This document shows positions 1 to 11,300 of a stretch of 64,000 nucleotides of DNA, piece after piece. Position numbers and translations under genes: made by a program. Source of the DNA: Cheiracanthium punctorium (lineage: Eukaryota; Arthropoda; Arachnida; Araneae; Cheiracanthiidae). The notes under the pieces are model-generated. The model saw only the letters and a list, made by a program, of their open reading frames with translations, was not told the DNA's origin and did not search any database. How positions within the stretch are numbered: the first letter of the stretch is position 1; each line of letters begins with the position of its first letter. The stretch spans positions 610,762 through 674,761 of the forward strand of contig JAWZYV010013541.1 in the NCBI GenBank assembly GCA_038373885.1, in the 5' to 3' direction.

Positions 1-31
1 GCCTCTCGTTCGTGAGCGGGTAGATCACAGG
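1..31 (+). pseudogene. Tc1-like transposase fragment, upstream piece split by LTR element
   Basis: This is the short left part of a Tc1/mariner-type transposase relic. Read in the frame that continues at 4785, codons from about position 3 give LSFVSG, a stop, then IT. Joined across the LTR insertion this continues into GDHYRSILADHLHP, the usual stretch before the second catalytic Asp of Tc1-like transposases. The stop TAG stands where Trp (TGG) would fit. Bases 27-31 (ACAGG) are the left target-site duplication of the LTR element. The rest of the transposase lies beyond the window edge. Confidence 0.75.
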
Positions 32-1119
32 TGTACAGAAGATATTTTTGTGAAAATAATTTTAATATTATATTGTGATGGTAGTAGTATTTGTAAAATA
101 AATATAGAAGCAGAGCCGTAGAGAATTAAAAAATGCAGGCGCATGTGATCGATGATAGTGGTTAGTGTTTGATGAATTAGTTGAACACAGGGTTTTTCCC
201 TGATTTACGTATTTTCCTTCTAACATCTTAACAAACACACACATATCTAGAATACTTGAGCATGCAGTAAACATCTTTATCGAAGGAAAAGAAAACGATC
301 ATCAACATGCAAGGTGTGAATAATTCCTTGCACTAAATAAAACATCACTTCCGAACTCTATAGATGAAGACGAATGAAAATGCACTATTTCTTAAATCAT
401 CGTAATTGAAGAAAAACAGATTATTGACGATAATGACAATTTTTTATTTTTAGGATCACAATATAGGCTTCTAGGTTAAATTGCACACGATCAATATTGA
501 AGTAAGGAGCAACAACATATTTTCACATAAAATTAGAATATATTATGGGCACGGACAGAGGCACAAGCCCCGAAGGGCAAGTGCTAGTCCAAACCTCCAA
601 CGCAGCTCTACTCTGCTCGCTAACTTACAACTAACTGCTCATATTCAAAGATGCACAGGGGGGTATGTCACGAGGTCAAATTTTGCCGTTAGGCTATTAC
701 ATATGTAAGAGAGAAAAAGGAACACGAAAGACTTTAGTAGAACATTCGATGCATGCAGCTGCTCACAGAGAAGCAAAACAAAAAAACTGCGGTCAGGGAG
801 CAGTGCAATACTGCAAGTTAGGCTTTCATATGAATAATTGCGAAAAGAGGATGGGAAGAAAAAAATATAAATAAAACAGATTGCAGCTGCAAGTTTGATT
901 AGCATAGCAGAAGGCAGGAAATCGAAATGATTAAAAGTGCGTTATTGCCTTACAAATAAAATGGCTGAAAGGAAATTTGAAAGCTTTGAAAAGAGTCACT
1001 GTTAAAAACTTATAATTAATTAAATTTAGAAGACTAATTAGCTTAAATTTAGATAATAGTAATTAGGATTTGTAATAATAGTTTTTCATAAAAAATATGC
1101 ACGTTGTGTCAACGTGACA
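32..1119 (-). repeat. Long terminal repeat, left copy (3' LTR of the minus-strand element)
   Basis: This 1088-bp repeat begins TGTACAGAAG and ends GTGACA. From about 145 to 1119 it reads the same as 3810-4784 in every block I compared. The first ~115 bases differ from the other copy by substitutions and small indels. Overlapping ORFs on both strands (for example 481-708 and 645-905) recur identically in the other LTR, but only because the LTR is duplicated. They match no protein I know. Confidence 0.88.
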
Positions 1120-3695
1120 TATACTCCCCCAAGTTTAGGAGAAAAAATATACGCATTATATATGCAATCAGCAAAACACAAGATAAAAATATTCACTTCT
1201 AAAGCAATATTGAAGATTCAGACTCCTTGAAGAAAAAAATAAGGTGACTACGTATTTACTGAAAATATTGCAGTTCAAATATAGTTTTTGCGAATTACAG
1301 TCAGAAAAGTTCTTGTAACATATCACCAATAAGCAAATAGTATCCTAATAAAAGAAGTCTTTTTAACACAAGTCCTTTTTTTTATGCATAGTCTTATGAG
1401 CTCAAATTCAATTACTATATGCAACATTTTCGCAATAAAACTTTGAATTTAAAGGTAATTGGTATAACTGTTCTGTTCAAAACACTGAAACAACTGCGTA
1501 ACAGTCTTTAAAAAAAGGCCTGGAAGAACATCTTGTTACCATACATAAAATATTTGGCATGGAAATAAACTTTGGTAATACACATCAAGTTATGTAATTA
1601 AAACTATTCAATCCCAAAAGTTGTAATATATAAAAATATTTGTCACAATACTTAATAAAAACATACGAAACTTCTAATAATATACTATCGTCATATGCAA
1701 TTTCTTTATATTCACTGTTTGAGAGACAACTTTCACATATAATATTCTCAAATTAATTCTTTAGGATCCAAAAATATTTTTTTAAATTATAATTTTCAAG
1801 CATAATATTCATAACCTAGGATTTTATTATTATCATCATCAAAAAGACCATTTATTTTGCTTCAACATGGATCCTTGTAACATTTTTATGGTACCAAAAA
1901 AATTATTTTAAAATGAAAAGTATTGTTCATATCTGAACACATTAACCTTATAAACATAAAACATACACAATGTATTTTAAATAAATATCCAAAATAACAA
2001 AAGAGTAAAAAGTTTTAACATTCTAAATAACAAAACAGTTTGTGTGTCTTGAAAAAAATTGAAAAGAAAAAAATATGTGTGCAAAAAAAATGTAGTTTGG
2101 AGAAAATTGAAATTGTTTGATTTCACTTAATTTCTTCCAAGAATCAAAAACACATATGCATAGAATAGTAGAAAATACAAAAAAATGTTTCAAAATGACA
2201 CGTCACTGGGCAAAAAATGCAAAATAACTGTGTGTAAAAAATTACTGAAAATTTAAGAAAAGAAAAAAAAACTTTATGTGACTTGTAAACGAGAAACCGG
2301 AACTATCCAATGCAAATAGGGGATCAGGCTATTCACATTACAAGGCTCAAGCACTCATTTAAAAATACATAATGTGTGCAAGAAAACAATAATATAATTC
2401 AAGAGATTAAAAAAATCAATACTTCAACCATAAAATTGTGTAAAAAATGACATAAAAAGTATATTGTGAGGTAAAAATTGTAAAAAAATTGTATAAGCTG
2501 AATAAATTTCACATATGTTGTGCCATGGACGTAAGTATGCAAGAATGCAGTGTGTATAAAAACAAAAACAAAAATAGTTGTGTACCTCAGAAGGCATTGC
2601 CATGGACCTGAAAATTATAACAACCGTGTGGAAAGAAAAACAAATGTGGCGAAAACAGACTTTGACATGGTGAGGAAAAAAGAGTGCATGTGCCTCAGAG
2701 AGGCTGTGCCATGAATATCAAAATGTAAATTGCAGTATATAGAGAAAAAGTGTGAAGCATGGAACAAGCTGCATAAAAAAAAAACGCAACGCAAAGCAAG
2801 GCATACTGTTGAAACTATCAAAGACAAAAAAAGAAAAGAAAGAAAACTGGACCAGCCAGTAACCAAAAATGATGCAATCAAACACTATATCTCGCATTGC
2901 AAAAGGGTAAGGAATTCACAATATACAAAAAACGAGTGTAAAATTGTAGCCCTAAAAAATTTCACCAACATGTGTAAATTTCATAAAATGTCTTACATGA
3001 TAAAAATGGGTACACTAAAAAAATGAAAATTATGTAAACAAATGAAAACTATTATCATAAGGTATTTTAAGCAAATTAAACACATGTATATATCAAAATT
3101 AAATCAAATAGGATATAATGGGTATAAGTTTGTGTAACTCTTGAAAAAGTTGTAATTGCTGTTCGGGGAAAATTATTATGAAACTCAAGTACAAACAACA
3201 AGAGTTTAAGTTATAAAAATAAGATACATTGCTTGTTGAGGAAAAGTGAATGTAATCTTATATTATCTCTTACATATATCCGCATAAAAAATTACGTTAC
3301 ATATACTACTACTATAATTACTTAGTACAGCAAATAAAATGTTCATGCAAAAATGACTGAAAAATTATCATAAAAATATGTTCTCAAATATTACTCATCA
3401 TTTTTTTTTACTAAACACACACACATATAAATTTCTTGGATATTATATTTATACATACATTAATACACTTCGTACTATTACAGTTTCCAAAAAAATCAAG
3501 TAAACAAATAAGCAATAGGGTTCTTATAAAACAATTTAGCACTTTGAGAACATTTTAACGTCAAATTATCAAAAAGGTTTTGAAACGAAAAAAGTTAAAA
3601 TCCAAGTGGAAATGACAGTGCAAAAGAATACAATAAAAAAAACCATATAACACAACATACTTCGCAAGAGGTTCGTGCCTGGTACTGGCACCAGA
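1120..3695. other. Interior of the LTR element, non-coding and A-rich
   Basis: The stretch is very A-rich on the plus strand. I see no retroviral protease, reverse transcriptase, integrase or gag zinc knuckle in any frame. The longest ORFs (2730-3026 plus, 2615-2881 minus) are a Lys-rich peptide and its hydrophobic antisense, as expected from A-rich DNA. Next to the LTRs are the likely polypurine tract (1120-1132, minus) and primer-binding site (3671-3693, minus). Confidence 0.7.
3671..3693 (-). other. Putative tRNA primer-binding site of the LTR element
   Basis: On the plus strand this reads like a tRNA 3' end: GTTCG, then 15 bases, then CCA. It lies two bases from the LTR border at 3696, so the minus-strand complement starts with TGG, as primer-binding sites do. 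The distance from GTTCG to CCA is one base shorter than in a standard tRNA. I cannot name the tRNA. Confidence 0.55.
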
Positions 3696-4784
3696 TGTAC
3701 AGAAGAAATTATGATTGTGAAAATAATTTTAATATATTGGTGATAGCCATGCGAAAGCATGTAAAACCAGAACAAGAAAACCGTAGAGAATTAAAAAATT
3801 GTAGCGAAAGTGATCGATGATAGTGGTTAGTGTTTGATGAATTAGTTGAACACAGGGTTTTTCCCTGATTTACGTATTTTCCTTCTAACATCTTAACAAA
3901 CACACACATATCTAGAATACTTGAGCATGCAGTAAACATCTTTATCGAAGGAAAAGAAAACGATCATCAACATGCAAGGTGTGAATAATTCCTTGCACTA
4001 AATAAAACATCACTTCCGAACTCTATAGATGAAGACGAATGAAAATGCACTATTTCTTAAATCATCGTAATTGAAGAAAAACAGATTATTGACGATAATG
4101 ACAATTTTTTATTTTTAGGATCACAATATAGGCTTCTAGGTTAAATTGCACACGATCAATATTGAAGTAAGGAGCAACAACATATTTTCACATAAAATTA
4201 GAATATATTATGGGCACGGACAGAGGCACAAGCCCCGAAGGGCAAGTGCTAGTCCAAACCTCCAACGCAGCTCTACTCTGCTCGCTAACTTACAACTAAC
4301 TGCTCATATTCAAAGATGCACAGGGGGGTATGTCACGAGGTCAAATTTTGCCGTTAGGCTATTACATATGTAAGAGAGAAAAAGGAACACGAAAGACTTT
4401 AGTAGAACATTCGATGCATGCAGCTGCTCACAGAGAAGCAAAACAAAAAAACTGCGGTCAGGGAGCAGTGCAATACTGCAAGTTAGGCTTTCATATGAAT
4501 AATTGCGAAAAGAGGATGGGAAGAAAAAAATATAAATAAAACAGATTGCAGCTGCAAGTTTGATTAGCATAGCAGAAGGCAGGAAATCGAAATGATTAAA
4601 AGTGCGTTATTGCCTTACAAATAAAATGGCTGAAAGGAAATTTGAAAGCTTTGAAAAGAGTCACTGTTAAAAACTTATAATTAATTAAATTTAGAAGACT
4701 AATTAGCTTAAATTTAGATAATAGTAATTAGGATTTGTAATAATAGTTTTTCATAAAAAATATGCACGTTGTGTCAACGTGACA
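3696..4784 (-). repeat. Long terminal repeat, right copy (5' LTR of the minus-strand element)
   Basis: This 1089-bp copy begins TGTACAGAAG and ends GTGACA, followed at once by the ACAGG duplication. Bases 3810-4784 match the left LTR. Bases ~3706-3800 do not, differing by scattered substitutions and indels. In minus orientation this end corresponds to the R/U5 side. Confidence 0.88.
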
Positions 4785-5180
4785 ACAGGTGACCATTATC
4801 GAAGCATTCTTGCAGACCATCTTCACCCTATGATTCAGACTCCCTTCCTGCGAGAATGTCCTGTGTTCCAAGATAACAACGCCCCTATTCACATGTCTCA
4901 CTGTGTACAAACGTAGTTACTTGAACATGATGATGAAGTGGAACAACTAGTGTGGTGTCTCCAATAACCTGATATGAACATCATTGAGCTTTTGCGGGGT
5001 TTTTTAGTGAACAAAGTCCGTGCTCGGTTTTCTCCTCCATGCACACTATCTGAACTCGAGACGACCCTGCAGGAGGAATGGGTGCAAATTCTGATGAACT
5101 TTGTTCAAGACCTTTATTTGTCAATCCCATGTCGAATGCAAACTGTCATTCAGGCCAAGGGTGGCCCGACCCCTTACTAA
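4785..5180 (+). pseudogene. Tc1-like transposase, C-terminal part, broken
   Basis: The frame from 4785 continues the piece at 24-31. Visible landmarks are GDHYRSILADHLHPM, then VFQDNNAPIHMSH containing the second catalytic Asp, then PDMNIIELLR containing the Glu of a DD34E triad. The end, QAKGGPTPY and a stop at 5178-5180, is the usual Tc1-family C-terminus. Two in-frame stops break it: one after SHCVQT, where Trp is usual, and one before PDMNIIE. The first catalytic Asp and the DNA-binding domain lie outside the window. It encoded a cut-and-paste DNA transposase and is now inactive. Confidence 0.87.
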
Positions 5181-5196
5181 TACAAAAGGTTCATTT

Positions 5197-5232
5197 TTTC
5201 ACTAGTGTTCCTATTATTTTGTCCTATACCTG
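5197..5232 (+). repeat. 3' terminal inverted repeat of the Tc1-like element
   Basis: The sequence ACTAGTGTTCCTATTATTTT, then GTCCTATACCTG, followed by TA, is a typical Tc1-family right end (reverse complement CAGGTATAGGACAAAATAAT). It fixes the element border at 5232 with the TA target at 5233-5234. Confidence 0.75.
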
Positions 5233-5234
5233 TA

Positions 5235-6147
5235 TGTAATTTCAATATAACAGTTTCAAAATTTGAAAAAAATATTGAATAACCATTTTCCCCCTATTTT
5301 ACTTGTTTATTCTTTATTACCGCAGCATAACGACGCTTTCCATTTAAGAAATAATATATTTATCTGTACTAAATAGAACAAAGCTTTTAAAATTCCTCAT
5401 GAAATAGATTGATATTTCTCTCTTTTTAAATGAATAACCAAAATGTATAACCTTTATGAAGCATGTATGTTGTCACGACAAATTGTTCATCTATATCAGT
5501 GGTATAAACCGTGGTCAGTACCGTCCATTAGTGAACGGTCTAACTTTGGCGGTAAGGCGTTTTGTCTGACAAAGAACAACTTTGTTTAAAAACATAATAA
5601 AACTTTTAAAAGCAATGAAACGGATATTCATAAAAGTATTTTTTAAAATTTCTATAACATTATTTAAAATCATTTTGATAACATTAGTTAGTGTTTGAAC
5701 GTTTGAAGGCAGTTAGAAAATTTCACTATTTAGAGCTACGAAAGTGCGAGGCATGTATAAAAGGTTGACGATCTCTGATATGAGTGGGAAAAAAGTATTA
5801 TTTTCTCATTTTTTGATGAGGGAAGGCACTTTGCAATTGTACATACTTAAGAAAAACGCTATGGGTAAGAGTATAATATATCAAATTTTTAAAAACACCT
5901 TTTAAAATAAAACAAATGAAACATACTTCAATACTTCACATTATTATTTTGTAAGAAAAATTTTTACATTAAATTACAAAAGTACATTCGGATTTATATC
6001 AGGTGAATTTTACTAAATTTCTAAGTCCTTACACGCATTAAAAATATTTCTTACTGATTATTATTATTATTATTATTGTTAGATTATTATTATTATTTGC
6101 GAACTGTATCGAAATATTTAAATTTTTATGTCACTTGTCTTTTTTAG
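5235..6147. other. Intron-like AT-rich DNA upstream of the first Ig exon
   Basis: I see no coding signal. It holds a (TTA)n run at about 6058-6102. It ends with a pyrimidine tract and AG at 6146-6147, the splice acceptor for the next exon. The branch site cannot be placed by eye. Confidence 0.6.
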
Positions 6148-6309
6148 TGATGCCTCAAAGGTATGCTGTTGAAATGCACGATGAATTTGTCCTCAAAGGA
6201 AACACAGCTGTTTTAAAATGCCACGTGCCTGGTTTTGTCAAAGAATACGTCACTGTGGAATCTTGGATTAAAGAGCCAATGGAAAATGTTGATGCTTCAA
6301 GCAAGTCCA
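6148..6309 (+). CDS. Dscam: Dscam-like exon, N-terminal half of Ig domain 2 (exon-4 type)
   Basis: This 162-nt exon is flanked by TCTTTTTTAG and GTAAGTAA. It begins with two bases of a split codon (phase 1) and ends with one base. Translated: VMPQRYAVEMHDEFVLKGNT, then AVLKCHVPGFVKEYVTVESW, then IKEPMENVDASSKS. Cys in AVLKC is the B-strand disulphide Cys and Trp in VESWIKE is the C-strand Trp of an I-set Ig domain. The length and motif order (RGNTAVLKC-like, P-x-FV-x-(D/E)-(F/Y)V) match exon 4 of arthropod Dscam, which encodes half of Ig2. Dscam is a cell-surface adhesion receptor in neurons and, in some arthropods, blood cells; Ig2 is a homophilic contact domain in Drosophila Dscam1. Only one version of this exon is visible. 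A Dscam paralogue remains possible. Confidence 0.85.
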
Positions 6310-6918
6310 GTAAGTAAAAGATCAAAGTTCGAATTTTTTTTGCTTATATTATTATACTGTAAATACCTAATGGAAAATCAGATTACATTAACATGTCCCA
6401 TTAAGCACACAAGTCTCAATGCACTATTTCCAGAGGAGAAGAATATTTACAGAAATTTTTCGATTGAGACATAACTTTTGTTGAAGAGGCTTTTATTGAA
6501 GCCCCTATTGAAGCATCAACATGCTAATGCAATATTAAACTCAATAATAAAAAATAACGTCAGTTTCCCTAGGGGTTTGTAAAGATAAATTGGTAACAAA
6601 AACCTAATTTAAGTTCATTGGTAATAAGAGTCTCTAACGTTGCAGTGAGATTGTAGTAGTGTAATCAGCGTTCTACCTTTCGATGTCGTCAAAGTAATAG
6701 TACACAAAATGCTACTTCCTTCTGTATTATGTCTGAAAGCTTAAACACGTATCTTAAAGAAAATGTGATATTAACAAAGTAAGTAAGATGTTTAGTATAC
6801 AATGAAAAGCAATAGTTTTGATATATTTTACAGCATTAGCGAAAAGCCCTTATTAAAAAAAATGTTAAATTGAACACAGGAATGACTTTTGAGTCCTAAA
6901 CAAATGAAAATATATCTA

Positions 6919-6986
<68 letters not shown>

Positions 6987-7761
6987 CAAAAAGTAAAACA
7001 CTATGAATATTACTTCAAAAATGACATACCCCAAGTGGAAAAAAAGGAAAGAAACAGAGCCAAACAAAATGATAAAAGAATGAATGGAATGGAAATTATA
7101 ACCTCTGGGACCATCCTCAGGATCCATACCCAGAAAATTATATTTATAGACAAACAAAATAGTAGGATTTCAGTTGTGTGGCATATCGTAAGAGATATTC
7201 ACTCCACACATGTTAGGCTTGATCCTACTTTAAAAAAAAAAGAAAAATAGGAAAGTAATAAGAAATCAAAGTTATATAAAATATGTACATTTTACTGGTC
7301 ACTGCACCAATTAGTTTATTTAATTTTGTACCAAGATAAAGAGAATGATTTTATTTCTTCAAAATACACCCTTAAAATAAAGGCGGAAAATGTACATTTT
7401 ATGTAGCATGCCTGCTAATTGCTTAGTAATTTTTATAATGAGATGTTAAACGTCATCGCACATGTTTCCGAATATTTATTTTAGAAATCTTATTCAGATG
7501 CGCAGCAAAGAATTAATAAAATCTAGCAAGATAACTTTCGGAACTAAAATCTATATTTAGAAAGCATTTTAATAATTTAAACTTATGCAGAAAAATTTTG
7601 CAGGTTTTAAAAAAGAAAATTCAAATTCTATTATACGTCCCTTAAAGACGAGTTTATTATAATTCAAATATGGGTATCGTGTATTTTAAATATAAATGAA
7701 TGAAAAACATCTATAGACAGCAATATATCATTTAAGTTCATAATTTCGCATTACTTTCTAG
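6310..7761 (+). other. Intron between the two Ig2 half-exons
   Basis: The intron starts GTAAGT and ends TTTCTAG. It contains a TATC/TA microsatellite at 6906-6984 and no second copy of either Ig half that I can see. Drosophila-type exon-4 arrays would place alternative copies in this kind of position. Confidence 0.7.
6906..6984. repeat. (TATC)n(TA)n microsatellite
   Basis: A run of TATC repeats passes into a pure TA run. A minus-strand ORF over it encodes IY repeats and is an artefact. Confidence 0.95.
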
Positions 7762-7908
7762 GTCGTTACAGCATTTTTCCATCAGGGGAGCTTCATGTTA
7801 GGCATGTTCAACAAAGTGACGCTTTAAGCAGTTTCAACTGTCGAACCAAGCACAGACTAACAGGCCTTACAGTTATGAGTTCCAATCCTGCACGCATAAT
7901 TGTCACAG
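7762..7908 (+). CDS. Dscam: Dscam-like exon, C-terminal half of Ig domain 2 (exon-5 type)
   Basis: This 147-nt exon lies between TACTTTCTAG and GTAATG. Its first two bases complete the codon left open by the previous exon, giving Ser at the junction. Translated: RYSIFPSGELHVRHVQQSDA, then LSSFNCRTKHRLTGLTVMSS, then NPARIIVT. FPSGELHV is the D/E-strand signature, and the Cys of FNCRTKHRLTG is the F-strand Cys pairing with AVLKC of the preceding exon. The CRTKHRLTG motif is strongly conserved in arthropod Dscam Ig2. The exon ends with one base of the next codon, so both exons together are a symmetrical phase-1 cassette. The next exon of the gene was not found in the 56 kb downstream. Confidence 0.88.
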
Positions 7909-8084
7909 GTAATGTATTCTTTTTTTTTATGAAAATTTAGCATTACATTTATTTTAATGTAGGAAAGTTTAAAACTGTAAGAATTTTAACAAAACCGTCG
8001 AAAGAACTATAAATAACTAAGTAAAGTAAGTTTTATCTATGTTTTATGCCTAAAACACACCAACAATGTATATATTTAGGCAAC

Positions 8085-8300
8085 CAGGTCGTGTGGTGTC
8101 TTATGAAGGATTGTATCACGCCTTGGGTCAGGATTCGAATCCTCGCTTAGGCATGGATGTTAACTTGTCATAGTCCCTTTATTGCGGGTAACGCTGGCCG
8201 GCCACTGGGTGTCCCCATAATAAAATGGCCGCAATACCTTTGGACAATTATAGTGGGCAATGCCTAAGCGGCAATTGCCCGCCCTTTGAAATATATATGT
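8085..8300 (+). mobile_element. tRNA-derived SINE
   Basis: The head has a plausible pol III A box (GGTCGTGTGGTGTCTTA, about 8091) and a strong B box GGATTCGAATCC at about 8133. A non-tRNA body follows, with the stem GGGCAAT...ATTGCCC near the end and an AT-rich tail. The body shows it is a SINE rather than a tRNA gene. Confidence 0.65.
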
Positions 8301-8304
8301 GTAC

Positions 8305-11300
8305 ATATTCAGTAACGGGAAAAGAAGGAATTATAATGATTTTTAAAAACAGTATTTTAAGCCACTCGACAATCTTATTTATATAGAAATACTTCTTTAA
8401 AAATATAAAAATTTGTGAGAGAATCACATTATTTTTTAATATAATTTATAAAATGTTTATTATATTTACGTTACTTTGACGTTTTCACTCAAAATTAAAT
8501 TTCATATGCCCACGATATTCGTTTTAAGTAACTAATTTAACTATTTGTTACGGTTCTTTTTTTTCAGTTTTACTGTTGAAATACAATATGCAAATTTCAC
8601 ACTGTGAAGGTTAATCATTGACTTTCAACATAAGCGTACACTAAAAATTTAAAAATACTCTTTTTAGACTTAAAGCAGCTTCAGTAAATATAAACCATGA
8701 AATATTCTTTAACTTCTGATTGCCACTCCTTAGCCTTACCAAAATACGTTTCATATTCTTTAAACTCTTTATATTTTTTTCACTGGGCGAACAAAAAATG
8801 CTCTATTATTTGATTAGTTGATGGCTCAGATGTTTCTCCATTTTTCTCAAAAAATGAGTAAAAATCAATCACTTGATAAAGGAAATCATCACAGAAAAGA
8901 ATAGATGCTTTGGAAGCGCTTATAAAAGACATTTCTTTTATATGGCACAGCATATTTCATAAATAAAATCAGTACAGTTTTTCCAGTAGCATTTTTCTAA
9001 ATTTAGTTTATCGCTGGTATGATTCATAATACAACATTTTTTATCTCTTGTGTTACTAGAAAAAGAGAACTTCAAAAATCAAGATTAATGCTCAGGTTTA
9101 TCGTTCTTTTCAATTTTCGTTTTTTAGGTAGACATATCTATATTGGACACTGTCTATGTTTCTTTTAGAGAGGTAAAAAATTTTGAAGGAATGTAACAAT
9201 ATCGAATTACTTGCAGATCGATATCGTTTTCCTCTGGCGTATATTTCACTCATTATTGTAAAGTATGAACTGAAATCATAAAATAACTTATCAAAACAGT
9301 ATTCGGTAAATTTTGTATAAGAATTTCATACATTTTTTCCCATTATAACCAATTAATAAGTTCAATCTAGTATTTCTTTAATATTTTAATATTTTCATTG
9401 TTTCCACTGCACAAATCCTACACATTTAAACTATGTATTTAAATTACAATAAAATTAGAAACTCCTCCAGTTTAAAAAGATAAGGGGTGTTATCTTTTAC
9501 TACTTTAGAAATCTGATACTACTTTTTTTCCTGTTTACAGCAATCATTTCACTCGCTCTGGGAATAAGGACAGATCTATAAAAATCGGTCAATATTTTTT
9601 TTTTCTAGCATGCATTTCGCGTGGAATCCCGTAATCATAAAATCCACAAAAAAGTTACTTTTTCAAACCAAATTTCCTTTCTTTAAATTATTATATATAA
9701 TATAGAAATGTGAAAGTTTGTTTGTTTGTCCGGGAACTCCTTCCACACCGTCAGACCGATCGGTTTCAAATTTTGTACAGATATGTAAAAAGACATAGTA
9801 TAGTTCGTAATCAGCTTTAAAATTTTGGAAGTCCCATCGTTCCATGATATTTTTGAATTTTTCTATAATTTTCACCTCCAGAAAGCTTTTACAATTGCCG
9901 ATTGTGTGAAATAGTAATCCTGTGATATAATCTCTATATGCTGGCGATAGCCATAACTGTAAATAAAGTGGCATATCATAAAAGAAATATCATTTTCAAT
10001 TCACGTAATACATTAGAAATCCAAGTATTGTGTAACATAGTTATCATGTGGCATACCATCTATTTCCTAATTAGGTTAACAAGCTTTGACAAAATATTAT
10101 ACCACGAGCGAAATAATAAAGTTCCAGATTATCAGATTCTGTAGAAAAGTAGAATAACGTGAGATTTTCATTTCTTTAATTCTTTCACTAATTCAGGTTA
10201 GATATTGCAACTGAGAATGACGCCCTTTTGACGTCATGAGTTTAAAAATGAGCTAGAAATCTAATTAGGTTAAGAGTCTGACTTTAAAATTTTTGCCATT
10301 ACAAAAATGCAAGGCATTTTGTTTATTGCGCGAGCTACTCTTGACGATTTTTCAGCAACCATAATAACGAAGGGAAACTTTTATTTTTTTAAAATTGTGG
10401 GAAAATCAAAAGTCGCCACAAAGTGGAAAATTCTAATCAACATAATACATAGTTTTCGCTATCAGCTAGATGACGGCCGTCGCATGTATTCCCAAAAATC
10501 GCGCTAAATGTCGCCAAGTTTTGACAACTTTTGGCGGTACATATTAGATGTACTTTTCTTCCGTCTCAATTCTAGCAATTTTACAAGTTCTTGCACAAAA
10601 GTTTTGTCATTAGCAAAATAGCCCCAAAAAATATTTCAAATACTGAATAGCTAGAAATAACCCCAGCACCACAAATTAACTTTAATAAGCTCTGTTGCAA
10701 GTGAGAGTTTTTCAACGTCGTAAGTTTTAATATTATTCAGTTTAAAAATTACTTTGCGAAATAACCAAACTACCCTGGTCAGAACGTGGCGTCATAAATT
10801 AAAAACTGCCTGAAAGTCATAAACTCTGCAACACAATTTAACGTCGTATTCACAATTCTAAATAGTTCCTCGAGATTACGCAGTTTGATGCTTTTTCATG
10901 AGACTGAATCATGGAGGATTTAAATATTTAGATTGGTACAGCTTGAATATTTTCCACTACGGGAAGATGAAATATTTTGCGGTGCTAAATACACCAGTTT
11001 GACAAGAATTATGCTTAAAAATATATAAAGAGGTGTTTTAATGCCAACCATTATAAAAAAAAAATTATAGTTTATGCTAATACATAAATTGTAAAGAATC
11101 TCCAGAATAGTAAAGGCACCATTGGTTTCAAATATCTAAGCTGTTTCTTTAAACTGAGCATTAAAGAGAGAGAAACTGAGATAGATAATATTAATATAAG
11201 TAATAGATATCATAAGTAATAGGTAGTGTCAGTAGATTACTTAGGTTAATATGGATTAAAACACATCAATCAAACATGTTAATAAATATTTCGTGAAAAA

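Larger units (their letters stand above)
32..4784 (-). mobile_element. Non-autonomous LTR retrotransposon, probably copia-like, minus orientation
   Basis: This is a complete LTR element: direct repeats at 32-1119 and 3696-4784, both with TG...CA ends, flanked by a perfect 5-bp duplication ACAGG (27-31 and 4785-4789). Orientation is read from the borders. On the minus strand, two bases inside the LTR at 3696, lies TGGTGCCAGTACC. This is a plausible primer-binding site, because the plus-strand complement ends in CCA and carries a GTTCG T-arm-like motif 20 bases upstream. Next to the LTR ending at 1119, the minus strand reads TTGGGGGAGTATA, like the G-rich polypurine tracts of Ty1/copia elements. 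The 2.58-kb interior has no gag or pol, so the element must have moved with enzymes made elsewhere (LARD-type). The copia assignment rests on the tract and the 5-bp duplication only. Confidence 0.85.

Noticed and set aside
481..905. ORFs inside the LTR that recur identically at 4146-4570
   Set aside because: Their conservation is explained by the LTR duplication. They overlap antisense, have no domain and no independent homologue is visible.
2730..3026. 98-codon Lys-rich ORF within the LTR element
   Set aside because: The interior is A-rich, which produces Lys-rich frames. No gag-like or nucleic-acid-binding motif is seen.
8085..8160. Possible functional tRNA gene
   Set aside because: The A and B boxes are present, but the acceptor and anticodon stems do not pair convincingly and a SINE body follows.
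9663..9974. 103-codon minus-strand ORF
   Set aside because: It overlaps an interspersed-repeat head (GTTTGTTTG, CCGGGAAC), so the frame is most likely fortuitous.
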